Assembly (NCBI GenBank): GCA_023396465.1
Contig: JAEWWF010000340.1
Location: 1-6,007 of the forward strand
DNA from: Pseudomonadota bacterium
GTDB taxonomy: Bacteria > Pseudomonadota > Alphaproteobacteria > Rhodospirillales > Rhodospirillaceae
Reading direction: 5' to 3'
DNA: 6,007 bases
Positions 1 to 6,007 of this stretch are shown in pieces. The notes under the pieces are model-generated. The model saw only the letters and a program-made list of their open reading frames with translations. It did not search any database and had not been told where the DNA came from. Both the position numbers and the translations under genes were made by a program. The first letter of the stretch is position 1, and each line of letters starts with the position of its first letter.

Positions 1-669
1 TTCCACAACTTCACGGCGCTCAACTTCCCGCCCGACCATCCGGCGCGCCAGATGCACGACACCTTCTTCCTGCCGGAGAAGGCCGAAGCCTCGCGCCTCA
101 TGCTGCGCACCCATACCTCCACCGTGCAGGTCCACACCATGACCAGCACGAAGCCGCCCATCCGCATCATCGCGCCGGGCCGGACGTATCGCTGCGACTA
201 CGACATGACGCACACGCCCATGTTCCACCAGGTGGAAGGGCTGGTCATCGACAAGACCACCCACATGGGCCACCTGAAGGGCTGCCTGATCGAGTTCGTG
301 CGCACCTACTTCGAACTGGACGAACTGCCGGTGCGCTTCCGCCCGAGCTTCTTCCCCTTCACCGAGCCCAGCGCCGAGATGGACATCGGCTGCTCGCGCG
401 CCGGCGGGGAACTGAAGATCGGCGCCGGCGACTCGTGGCTGGAGATCCTCGGCTGCGGCATGGTGCACCCCAACGTGCTCAAGGCCTGCGGCATCGACCC
501 GACCGAGTACCAGGGCTTCGCCTTCGGCATGGGGATCGAGCGCATCGCCATGCTCAAGTACGGCATTCCCGACCTGCGCACCTTCTTTGAAAGCGATCTG
601 CGCTGGCTGCGCCACTACGGCTTCGCCGCCCTCGACGTGCCCAGCGTGACCGGAGGCCTGACCCGATGA
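1..669 (+). CDS. pheS: Phenylalanyl-tRNA synthetase alpha subunit, 3' part (5' end outside window)
   Basis: This is the catalytic subunit of the cytoplasmic alpha2-beta2 enzyme that charges tRNA-Phe with phenylalanine. The frame is open from base 1, so the gene enters from the left; 222 residues are visible, and bacterial PheS is usually about 330-360, so roughly the N-terminal third (coiled-coil tRNA-binding arm) is missing. Class II synthetase landmarks are clear. A motif-1 region, HNFTALNFPPDHPARQ, opens the fragment. Motif 2 runs from RIIAPGRTYRCDYD into MFHQVEG (fragment residues about 75-80). FRPSFFPFTEPSAE lies at about 113-126, and motif 3, GFAFGMGIERIAML, at about 172-185. The protein ends just after LRHYGF, as the family normally does. 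The motif-3 alanine in FAFG is the residue that normally limits the pocket to phenylalanine. The stop overlaps the pheT start, indicating co-transcription and probably translational coupling. Identification is secure; nothing looks degraded. Confidence 0.97.
   Translation, partial: FHNFTALNFPPDHPARQMHDTFFLPEKAEASRLMLRTHTSTVQVHTMTSTKPPIRIIAPGRTYRCDYDMTHTPMFHQVEGLVIDKTTHMGHLKGCLIEFVRTYFELDELPVRFRPSFFPFTEPSAEMDIGCSRAGGELKIGAGDSWLEILGCGMVHPNVLKACGIDPTEYQGFAFGMGIERIAMLKYGIPDLRTFFESDLRWLRHYGFAALDVPSVTGGLTR
652..656 (+). promoter_or_regulatory. Ribosome binding site of pheT inside the end of pheS
   Basis: GGAGG lies 9 nt before the ATG at 666, within the last codons of pheS. It supports that ATG as the pheT start and fits coupled translation of the two subunits. 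Confidence 0.75.
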
Positions 670-3062
670 AGTTCACCCTCTCCTGGCTCAAGGACCACCT
701 GGAGACCGACGCGCCCCTCGACGTCATCGTCGAGAAGCTGACCGCCGTCGGCCTGGAAGTGGAAGAGGTCCACGATCCCGCCAAGGATCTGGCGCCCTTC
801 ATCGTCGGCCATGTGGTCGAAGCCGGCCCGCACCCCAACGCCGACCGCCTGAAGGTCTGCCGCGTCGACACCGGCGCCGAGGTCATCCAGGTGGTGTGCG
901 GCGCGCCCAACGCCCGCCAGGGCCTGAAGGTGGCGCTCGCCCGCCCCGGCGACCGCATCCCCGACAGCGGCGAGGTGCTGAAGAAGGGCAAGATCCGCGA
1001 CGTCGAAAGCCAGGGCATGATGTGCTCGTGGCGCGAACTCGGCCTCGGGTCGGACCACAGCGGCATCATCGAACTGCCGGACGATGCCGCCGTGGGGGCC
1101 AAGCTGACCAGCGTCGTCAACCTCGACCCGGTGATCGAGGTGGCGATCACGCCCAACCGCATGGACTGCCTGGGCGTGCGCGGCATCGCCCGCGACCTCG
1201 CCGCCGCCGGCCTCGGCACCCTGAAGCCGCTGGACGAGCCGGCCATCCCCGGCACCTTCGCCAGCCCCGTCGGCGTGGCGCTGGAGCATGACGGCTGCCC
1301 GATGTTCGTCGGCCGCTACGTGCGCGGCGTGAAGAACGGCGACAGCCCGCAGTGGCTGAAGGACCGGCTGGAAGCGGTGGGCCTGCGCCCCATCTCCGCC
1401 CTGGTGGACATCACCAACTACGTCACCGTCGACCGCGGCCGCCCGCTGCACGTCTTCGACGCCGCCAAGCTGTCGGGCACCGTGCGGGCCCGCCCCGGCC
1501 GCCCCGGCGAGACGCTGCTGGCGCTCAACGGCAAGACCTATGATCTCGATGCCGACATGGTGGTCATCGCCGATGACGCCCGGGCGCTCGGCCTCGGCGG
1601 CATCATGGGCGGCGAGGACGAAGGCGCGACCGCCGAGACCACCGACGTGTTCGTCGAATCGGCGCTGTTCGATGCGGTGACGGTCGCCAATACCGGCCGC
1701 CGCCTCGCCATCGACTCCGACGCCCGCTACCGCTTCGAGCGCGGCGTCGATCCGCAGTCGGCGGTGTGGGGCTGCGAACTGGCCACCCGCCTGATCCTCG
1801 ACCTATGCGGCGGCGAGCCGTCGGAGCTGGTGGTGGCCGGCGCGCCGCCAGCCGGCCCCGGCGCCATCGCCGTGCGGCCGGAGCGGGTGGCGGCGCTGGG
1901 CGGCGTTGACCTGTCCCGCGACCGGGTGGTGGAGATCCTGCGGGCGCTCGCCTTCACGGTGGAAGACACCGCCGACGGCCGCCTGGCCGTGGTGCCGCCG
2001 TCGTGGCGCCTGGACGTGACGGAAGAGCATGACGTGGTGGAGGAGGTCATCCGCATCCACGGCTACGACACCATTCCGGCCGAGCCGCTGCCGCGCTCGC
2101 CCATGCCACCGGTGGTGCTGACGCCGCGCCAGCGGCAGCGGGAATTCGCCCGCCGCACCCTGGCGACGCGCGGCATGATGGAAACGGTGACGTGGTCGTT
2201 CATGGCCCGCGCCCACGCCGAGCTGTTCGGCTTCGGCGACGAAGCGCTGGTGCTGTCCAACCCCATCAGCAGCGACCTCGACACCATGCGTCCGTCGGTG
2301 CTGCCGAACCTGATCCAGGCCGCCGGCCGCAACGCCGCCCGCGGCTACCCGGATGTGGCGCTGTTCGAGGTCGGCCCGGACTTCCAGGACGACACCGCCA
2401 AGGGCCAGCGTCTGGTCGCCGCCGGCGTCCGCGCCGGCCGCACCGGCCCGCGCAACTGGGTGCAGGCGCCGCGTGCCGTGGACGCCTTCGACGCCAAGGC
2501 CGACGCGCTGGCCGCCCTGGAAGCCGCCGGCTGCCCGGTGGACAACATCCAGGTGACCACCGACGCGCCGGGCTGGTACCACCCCGGCCGCTCCGGCGCC
2601 CTGCGCCTGGGTCCGACGGTGCTGGCGTGGTTCGGCGAGATCCACCCGCGGGTGCTGAAGGGCCTGGATGTCAAGGGCACCGTGGTCGGCTTCGAGGTCT
2701 TCCTTGAGGCGGTGCCGCAGCCCAAGACCAAGGGCGGCGCCGCCGCCGGCAAGACCCGGCCGCTGCTGCGTCCGTCGCCGTTCCAGCCGCTGGAGCGCGA
2801 CTTCGCCTTCGTCGTCGATGCCGACACCCCGGCCGAAAAGCTGATCCGCGCCGCCAAGGGCGCCGACCGCAAGCTGATCACCGAGGTGCGGGTGTTCGAC
2901 GTCTACCAGGGCGACACCGTGGGCGCCGGCCGCAAGAGCCTCGCGCTCTCCATCACCCTGCAACCGCAGGACCGCACCCTGACCGACGAAGACCTGGACA
3001 AGGTGACGGCGGCGGTGGTGGCGGCGGTGGAAAAGGCCACCGGGGCGACGCTGCGGTCGTAG
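666..3062 (+). CDS. pheT: Phenylalanyl-tRNA synthetase beta subunit
   Basis: This is the large subunit of phenylalanyl-tRNA synthetase; it supports the alpha subunit, contacts tRNA-Phe and carries the editing site that removes mischarged tyrosine. The length of 798 residues is normal for the bacterial long form. The N-terminus MKFTLSWLKDHL is typical. An EMAP/OB-fold tRNA-binding domain spans about 40-153 (PHPNADRLKVC at 56-65, VVCGAPN at 76-82). The B3/B4 editing domain spans about 215-380 (LVDITNYV at 246-253, LGLGGIMGG at 308-316, RFERGVDP at 356-363). B5 spans about 400-475, with PPSWRLDVTEEHDVVEEVIR at 444-463, whose acidic residues fit its metal site. A synthetase-like core without catalytic motifs follows at about 485-680, and an FDX-ACB anticodon-binding domain at about 705-797. 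A Gly/Ala/Lys-rich linker at about 686-698 joins the last two. The start is fixed by the ATGA overlap with pheS and a GGAGG site. The gene is complete and intact. Confidence 0.98.
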   Translation: MKFTLSWLKDHLETDAPLDVIVEKLTAVGLEVEEVHDPAKDLAPFIVGHVVEAGPHPNADRLKVCRVDTGAEVIQVVCGAPNARQGLKVALARPGDRIPDSGEVLKKGKIRDVESQGMMCSWRELGLGSDHSGIIELPDDAAVGAKLTSVVNLDPVIEVAITPNRMDCLGVRGIARDLAAAGLGTLKPLDEPAIPGTFASPVGVALEHDGCPMFVGRYVRGVKNGDSPQWLKDRLEAVGLRPISALVDITNYVTVDRGRPLHVFDAAKLSGTVRARPGRPGETLLALNGKTYDLDADMVVIADDARALGLGGIMGGEDEGATAETTDVFVESALFDAVTVANTGRRLAIDSDARYRFERGVDPQSAVWGCELATRLILDLCGGEPSELVVAGAPPAGPGAIAVRPERVAALGGVDLSRDRVVEILRALAFTVEDTADGRLAVVPPSWRLDVTEEHDVVEEVIRIHGYDTIPAEPLPRSPMPPVVLTPRQRQREFARRTLATRGMMETVTWSFMARAHAELFGFGDEALVLSNPISSDLDTMRPSVLPNLIQAAGRNAARGYPDVALFEVGPDFQDDTAKGQRLVAAGVRAGRTGPRNWVQAPRAVDAFDAKADALAALEAAGCPVDNIQVTTDAPGWYHPGRSGALRLGPTVLAWFGEIHPRVLKGLDVKGTVVGFEVFLEAVPQPKTKGGAAAGKTRPLLRPSPFQPLERDFAFVVDADTPAEKLIRAAKGADRKLITEVRVFDVYQGDTVGAGRKSLALSITLQPQDRTLTDEDLDKVTAAVVAAVEKATGATLRS

Positions 3063-3087
3063 GGGCGGAGCCTGAGGCCGATACGAG

Positions 3088-3121
3088 AAGGGGGAGGCAG
3101 CCGGCCGGCTGCCTCCCCCTT
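3088..3121. terminator. Perfect inverted repeat between convergent genes, probable bidirectional terminator
   Basis: A perfect 34-nt inverted repeat (arm AAGGGGGAGGCAGCCGG, centre between 3104 and 3105) starts 26 nt after the pheT stop and ends 20 nt before the stop of the minus-strand gene. After allowing a 4-nt loop the stem has about 15 pairs. On the plus strand it is followed by TTTCTTCGTT (T-rich from 3120), and on the minus strand by CTTCTCGTAT, so each side has a short, imperfect U-rich tract. It sits in the only gap (3063-3140) between the two converging genes, which favours a shared Rho-independent terminator. Efficiency cannot be judged from sequence. Confidence 0.85.
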
Positions 3122-3140
3122 TCTTCGTTGGTAGGAACCT

Positions 3141-4151
3141 CTACCCGTCCATCGGCACGGCGCGGCGGGCGAGGGCGGCGAGCAGGGCCGCCACCACCAC
3201 CACGGCGGCGAGCAGGCCGAGCCACGGCAGGCCGGCGGCGGCGACCACGGCGCAGCCGATCAGGCCCAGGTTGGCCACCGCCACCGCGCCGCTCACCCGG
3301 CCGTGGCCGAGGCCGCCGCGCACCGCCCGCTGATAGAAGTGGCTGCGGTGGGCCTGCCACGGCTTTTCGCCCCGGCGCAGGCGGCGCAGCAGGGTCAGGG
3401 TGGCGTCGGCGATATGGTAGAGCGGCAGGATCAGCGCCGCCGCCAGCTGGCCCTCGACGGCCAGGGTGATGAGCAGCAGGCCGAGCAGGAAGCCCAGCGG
3501 CACGCTGCCGACATCGCCCATGAACAGCTTGGCCGGGTGCCAGTTCCACACCAGGAACCCAAGCGCCGCCGCCAGCACCACAACCCCCGGACCCAGCAGC
3601 ACCGGCGCCGCCAGTCCGGCCGCCGCCAGCACCGCCACGCCGCCGCCGATGGAGGCGGTCTCGACGCCGGTGATGCCGTCGATGCCGTCCATGAAGTTGT
3701 AGAGGTTGATGAACCACAGCCAGCATAGCGCCGTCAGCAGGCGGTCGAGCGCCAGCGGCAGGACGCCCTGGAACACCAGCGCCTCGCCGGGTAGCAGCGC
3801 CAGCACCACCGCCACCGCCAGCCCTTGCGCCAGGAAGCGCGGCAGCGGCGGCAGGCCGCGCAGGTCGTCCAGCCACGACACCGCCGCCAGCCCGGCGGCG
3901 CACAGCAGCGCGATCACCGTCGGCCCGGCGCCGCCGGCCAGACTGTCGGGCGCGGCGAGGCCCCAGGCCGGCAGCAGCACCGCCATCACCGCCAGACCGC
4001 CGCCGCGCGGCGTCGGCAGGCTGTGGCTGGAGCGGTCGTTGGGGCGGTCGAGGATCTGGCGGCGGCGCAGCCAGCGCAGCACCAGGCCGGTGGCGAGGAC
4101 CACGGCGGCGGCGACGGCGGCGAACAGGGGCAGGGCGAGGGCGGGCGTCAT
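3141..4151 (-). CDS. MraY/WecA/WbpL-family polyprenyl-phosphate sugar-1-phosphate transferase
   Basis: This is an integral inner-membrane enzyme of glycosyltransferase family 4 (COG0472 type). The family moves a sugar-1-phosphate, often GlcNAc-1-P or a related HexNAc-1-P, from its UDP form onto undecaprenyl phosphate and so starts synthesis of a lipid-linked glycan. The 336 residues fit the family. Family motifs are all present: RSSHSLPTPRGGG at 40-52, WLDDLRG with the Asp pair at 95-96, NFMDGIDGITG at 152-162, NWHPAKLFMGDVGS at 203-216, and the cytoplasmic His/Arg loop HRSHFYQR at 268-275. Long Ala/Leu/Val segments between them suggest roughly nine to eleven membrane spans. RSSH..PTPRGGG and HRSHFYQR favour a WbpL/WecA-like enzyme over true MraY, so peptidoglycan precursor synthesis is unlikely. 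The ATG at 4151 was chosen because the first hydrophobic segment follows directly; no clear Shine-Dalgarno precedes it, and the frame stays open far upstream into the antisense of cbiX without family sequence. Sugar specificity and final glycan are unknown; no other glycan gene is in view. Confidence 0.92.
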   Translation of the reverse strand: MTPALALPLFAAVAAAVVLATGLVLRWLRRRQILDRPNDRSSHSLPTPRGGGLAVMAVLLPAWGLAAPDSLAGGAGPTVIALLCAAGLAAVSWLDDLRGLPPLPRFLAQGLAVAVVLALLPGEALVFQGVLPLALDRLLTALCWLWFINLYNFMDGIDGITGVETASIGGGVAVLAAAGLAAPVLLGPGVVVLAAALGFLVWNWHPAKLFMGDVGSVPLGFLLGLLLITLAVEGQLAAALILPLYHIADATLTLLRRLRRGEKPWQAHRSHFYQRAVRGGLGHGRVSGAVAVANLGLIGCAVVAAAGLPWLGLLAAVVVVAALLAALARRAVPMDG

Positions 4152-4211
4152 GGCGCGGATGATGCCGCGCCGGCCGCCGGATGCAAGCGAAACCGGCCGC
4201 GCCGGGAACAC

Positions 4212-4240
4212 ATGACAGGGGGCGGCGGCGGCTCTATAGT
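4212..4240 (+). promoter_or_regulatory. Sigma-70-type promoter for the cbiX-cobH operon
   Basis: ATGACA at 4212-4217 and TATAGT at 4235-4240 are separated by exactly 17 nt, close to the TTGACA/TATAAT consensus (5/6 and 4/6 matches). The AT-rich -10 stands out in a very GC-rich stretch. Transcription would begin near 4246-4248, giving a leader of about 75 nt before the cbiX ATG. This is inferred from sequence alone. Confidence 0.65.
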
Positions 4241-4243
4241 CCC

Positions 4244-4277
4244 CCTCCGCCCGCCCGGAGGCTGTGACCAGGCGGGC
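4244..4277 (+). promoter_or_regulatory. Two mutually exclusive hairpins in the cbiX leader (tentative)
   Basis: CCTCCG at 4244-4249 can pair with CGGAGG at 4256-4261 (6-nt loop). Alternatively GCCCGCC at 4249-4255 can pair with GGCGGGC at 4271-4277. The two use overlapping bases and cannot form together. They lie at or just after the inferred transcription start. In DNA this GC-rich, short complementary runs arise often, so a regulatory role is only a possibility. Confidence 0.25.
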
Positions 4278-4310
4278 CGCGACCACTGATCCCCCGCAAC
4301 GCTCGAAGGC

Positions 4311-4315
4311 AAGGA
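4311..4315 (+). promoter_or_regulatory. Ribosome binding site deciding the cbiX start
   Basis: AAGGA sits 8 nt before the ATG at 4324. An in-frame GTG at 4264 would add 20 residues with no family resemblance and has no comparable purine-rich site at the right distance. It would also lie only about 17 nt from the inferred transcription start. The ATG is therefore preferred. Confidence 0.7.
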
Positions 4316-4323
4316 CCAGGCGT

Positions 4324-5421
4324 ATGACCAAGCAGGCAGACAAGATCGGCGTGATGCTGTGCGGCCACGGCAGCCGCGACGTCGGCGCGGTGACCGAGTT
4401 CACCCGCCTGGCCGAGCACCTGCGCGCCCGCCTGCCGCAGTATCCGGTGGAGAGCGGCTTCCTGGAGTTCGCCCGCCCGATCCTGCGCGACGGCATGGAA
4501 AAGCTGCGCGACGCCGGCGTCACCCGCATCCTGGCGGTGCCCGGCATGCTGTTCGCCGCCGGCCACGTGAAGAACGACCTACCGTGGGAAATCAACTCCT
4601 TCGCCGCCGAATACCCCGACATCAGCGTCGAGTACGGCCGCGAGCTGGGCATCGACCCCAAGCTGCTGAAGGCCAGCGCCGCCCGCATCGAGAAGGCCGA
4701 GGCCGCCTGCGCCACCGCCGTGGACCGCAAGGACACCCTGCTGATGGTGGTCGGCCGCGGCACCAACGACAGCGACGCCAACTCCAACGTCTGCAAGGTC
4801 GCCCGCATGCTGTGGGAAGGCATGGGCTTCGGCTGGGCCGAGACCTGCTATTCCGGCGTCGCCCACCCGCGCGTCGACGACGGGCTGGAGCGCGCCGTGA
4901 AGCTGGGCTTCAAGCGCATCATCGTGTTCCCCTACTTCCTGTTCACCGGCATCCTGGTCCGCCGCATCTATGACCAGACCGACGCCGTCGCCGCCGCCCA
5001 CTCGGATGTGGAGTTCGTCAAGGCGCCGTACCTGAACGACCACCCGCTGGTGATCGACAGCTTCGTGGAGCGCGTCGGCGACATCCTGGCCGGCTCGGTC
5101 GCCATGAACTGCCAGCTGTGCAAGTACCGCGAGCAGGTGATCGGCTACGAAAGCGACGTCGGCGCCGTGCAGGCCGGCCATCACCACCACGTGCGCGGCA
5201 TCGGCACCGACGGCGACCACCATCACCACCATCATGGGCACCATCATGACCATGGGCATGGTCACGGGCATGGGCACCATCATCACCATGACCACGGGCA
5301 CGGCCATGCCCACGACCACGGGCATGGGCACGAGCACGGCCACGGCCATGACCACGATCACGGCCATGATCACCCGCACCCCCATGGGCACGACCACGCC
5401 CATGATCCCGCCAAGTCCTGA
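4324..5421 (+). CDS. cbiX: Long-form sirohydrochlorin cobaltochelatase with Fe-S motif and His-rich tail
   Basis: CbiX inserts cobalt into sirohydrochlorin, committing the tetrapyrrole to cobalamin. The 365-residue protein has the two-domain layout of the long CbiX form. The first half carries both family histidines, in LCGHGSRD (His15) and FAAGHVKNDLP (His81). In the second half the equivalent spots read VVGRGTNDSDAN (143-153, Arg145 in place of His) and FPYFLFTGILVRRI (202-215), so the catalytic site is expected in the first half, as is usual for long CbiX. MNCQLC at 261-266 followed by KYREQVIGYE matches the MxCxxC motif that holds a 4Fe-4S cluster in Bacillus megaterium CbiX. Residues 286-360 are an extreme histidine tail (41 His of 75), rich in HG and HD pairs and ending DPAKS; His-rich ends occur in that enzyme too, and the likely role is cobalt binding or storage. 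The protein is expected in the cytoplasm. The cobH start follows after 21 nt, so this is the first visible gene of a B12 operon. Nickel or iron chelation is a less likely alternative given the neighbour. Confidence 0.95.
   Translation: MTKQADKIGVMLCGHGSRDVGAVTEFTRLAEHLRARLPQYPVESGFLEFARPILRDGMEKLRDAGVTRILAVPGMLFAAGHVKNDLPWEINSFAAEYPDISVEYGRELGIDPKLLKASAARIEKAEAACATAVDRKDTLLMVVGRGTNDSDANSNVCKVARMLWEGMGFGWAETCYSGVAHPRVDDGLERAVKLGFKRIIVFPYFLFTGILVRRIYDQTDAVAAAHSDVEFVKAPYLNDHPLVIDSFVERVGDILAGSVAMNCQLCKYREQVIGYESDVGAVQAGHHHHVRGIGTDGDHHHHHHGHHHDHGHGHGHGHHHHHDHGHGHAHDHGHGHEHGHGHDHDHGHDHPHPHGHDHAHDPAKS
5179..5403 (+). repeat. Imperfect CAC/CAT-rich repeat encoding the CbiX histidine tail
   Basis: The stretch is built from histidine codons alternating mainly with Gly and Asp codons. 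The octamer CATGGGCA occurs five times (starts 5233, 5251, 5269, 5323, 5383), the first three exactly 18 nt apart. Eighteen of 41 histidine codons are CAT, whereas all six histidines earlier in the gene are CAC. The repeat is irregular, not a clean tandem array, and stays in frame throughout. Confidence 0.85.
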
Positions 5422-5442
5422 CGGCGGGACGGAGCGCCGGGC

Positions 5443-6007
5443 ATGAGCGGGCGGTACACCTACCAGCGCGATCCCGCCGCCATCTATCGCGACAGCTTCG
5501 CCACCATCGAGCGCGAGGCCGACCTGTCGGCGCTGCCGCCCGATCTGCGGCCGCTGGTGGTGCGGGTCATCCACGCCTGCGGCATGACCGATGCCGCCGC
5601 CGATCTGGTCGCCTCGGCCGATGCCGTGGCGGCCGGTCAGGCGGCGCTGGCCGCCGGGCGGCCGGTGCTGACCGACGTGGAGATGGTCGCCCACGGCATC
5701 ATCCGCCGCCGCCTCAGTGGCCCGGTGCTCTGCACCCTGGGTCGGCCGGAGGTGGCGGCGCTTGCCAGCGCTGCCGCCACCACCCGCTCCGCCGCCGCCG
5801 TCGAGCTGTGGCGGGACCATCTGGACGGCGCCGTGGTCGCCATCGGCAACGCGCCCACCGCCCTGTTCCGCCTGCTGGAACTGCTGGCCGACGGGGCGCC
5901 GCGCCCCGCCGTGATCCTCGGCTTTCCGGTCGGCTTCGTCGGTGCGGCCGAGAGCAAGGAAGCCCTTATCGACGACGCCCCCGGCCTTGGCGTGCCCTTC
6001 ATCACCC
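5443..6007 (+). CDS. cobH: Precorrin-8X methylmutase, 5' part (3' end outside window)
   Basis: CobH (CbiC in the cobalt-early pathway) moves the C-11 methyl group of precorrin-8 to C-12, giving hydrogenobyrinate or the cobalt equivalent. The frame is open from ATG 5443 to the window edge: 188 residues are visible of about 210 expected, so only the extreme C-terminus is missing. Family sequence is continuous: DPAAIYRDSFATI at 10-22, RVIHACGM at 41-48, DVEMVAHGI at 78-86, CTLGRPEV at 97-104, TTRSAAAVELW at 113-123, AIGNAPTALFRLLE at 133-146 and ILGFPVGFVGAAESKEAL at 158-175. His44 in RVIHACGM corresponds to the catalytic histidine (His43) of Pseudomonas denitrificans CobH. GGAG at 5431-5434 lies 8 nt before the ATG. 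The start is 21 nt after the cbiX stop in the same orientation, supporting one transcript. Sequence alone does not tell CobH from CbiC; cobH is used because the sequence looks alphaproteobacterial, while the adjacent cbiX argues that the natural substrate may already hold cobalt. Confidence 0.95.
   Translation, partial: MSGRYTYQRDPAAIYRDSFATIEREADLSALPPDLRPLVVRVIHACGMTDAAADLVASADAVAAGQAALAAGRPVLTDVEMVAHGIIRRRLSGPVLCTLGRPEVAALASAAATTRSAAAVELWRDHLDGAVVAIGNAPTALFRLLELLADGAPRPAVILGFPVGFVGAAESKEALIDDAPGLGVPFIT

Larger units (their letters stand above)
4152..4323. other. Divergent intergenic region between the membrane transferase and cbiX
   Basis: These 172 bases separate two divergently oriented genes. 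The right half holds the cbiX promoter, leader and ribosome binding site listed separately. The left half (about 4152-4205), which should carry signals for the minus-strand gene, is very GC-rich. I see no convincing -35/-10 pair or ribosome binding site for that gene. No open reading frame with recognisable protein content lies here. Confidence 0.8.

Noticed and set aside
615..2963. Long Arg/Ala/Gly-rich open frames on both strands inside pheT
   Set aside because: They are by-products of strong G/C bias at third codon positions. pheT is complete and conserved throughout its own frame.
4155..4195. Promoter for the minus-strand transferase (TTGCAT, 17 nt, ATCATC on the minus strand), implying a leaderless transcript
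   Set aside because: Only the spacing is good; both hexamers match the consensus poorly, and it cannot be told from chance.
4202..4300. Full cobalamin riboswitch (GGGAACACATGA near 4204 plus CCCCCGCAAC at 4291)
   Set aside because: The two boxes are about 80 nt apart, too far for the known core. A good promoter lies between them, so the first box would not be transcribed, and the remaining conserved elements are missing.
4264..4323. Earlier GTG start for cbiX
   Set aside because: It adds a 20-residue Arg/Thr-rich stretch with no family match, lacks a suitable ribosome binding site and nearly coincides with the inferred transcription start; the ATG at 4324 has AAGGA at good spacing.
4152..4823. 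Upstream extension of the minus-strand transferase to a 560-residue protein
   Set aside because: The added part is antisense to cbiX and to its promoter, is Arg/Ser-rich and has no family sequence. The family-typical N-terminus begins at 4151.
5234..5446. Open frame shifted by one base across the CbiX tail, giving a Met/Thr/Gly-rich product, and a Val/Met-rich frame on the opposite strand
   Set aside because: Both are mirror products of the CAT/CAC/GGG repeat in the histidine tail. The cbiX frame explains the stretch fully and neither alternative resembles a protein family.

Overview
The window reads as ordinary chromosomal DNA of a high-GC alphaproteobacterium. Codon third positions are strongly G/C-biased and the protein sequences look like those of Rhodospirillales (Azospirillum/Magnetospirillum/Rhodospirillum relatives). 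The taxon is inferred from protein style and gene content, not from a marker gene. I recognise five protein genes, two of them cut by the window edges. There is no RNA gene, insertion sequence, CRISPR array or phage gene.

Layout: (1) 1-3062, plus strand: the 3' part of pheS followed by complete pheT, joined by an ATGA stop/start overlap. Together they encode the alpha and beta subunits of phenylalanyl-tRNA synthetase. (2) 3088-3121: a perfect GC-rich inverted repeat between two convergent genes, probably a shared two-way terminator. (3) 3141-4151, minus strand: a multi-pass membrane enzyme of the MraY/WecA/WbpL family (polyprenyl-phosphate sugar-1-phosphate transferase). (4) 4152-4323: a divergent intergenic region with a good sigma-70-type promoter facing right and a leader of about 75 nt. 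(5) 4324-6007, plus strand: the start of a cobalamin (B12) operon, with cbiX (long, two-domain sirohydrochlorin cobaltochelatase with an Fe-S-type MxCxxC motif and a very His-rich tail) and then cobH/cbiC (precorrin-8X methylmutase), cut by the right edge.

The first and third blocks are independent of the B12 block. pheST is translation machinery, and the membrane transferase would start assembly of a lipid-linked glycan. cbiX and cobH are consecutive, 21 nt apart, and act in one pathway: CbiX loads cobalt into sirohydrochlorin and CobH later moves a methyl group on the ring to give (hydrogeno/cobyrinate-type) product.

I found no evidence of a previously undescribed system. The most notable feature is the CbiX tail: 41 histidines in 75 residues, written in a repetitive, CAT-rich DNA stretch that differs from the rest of the gene. 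This extends a known CbiX trait rather than being a new system.
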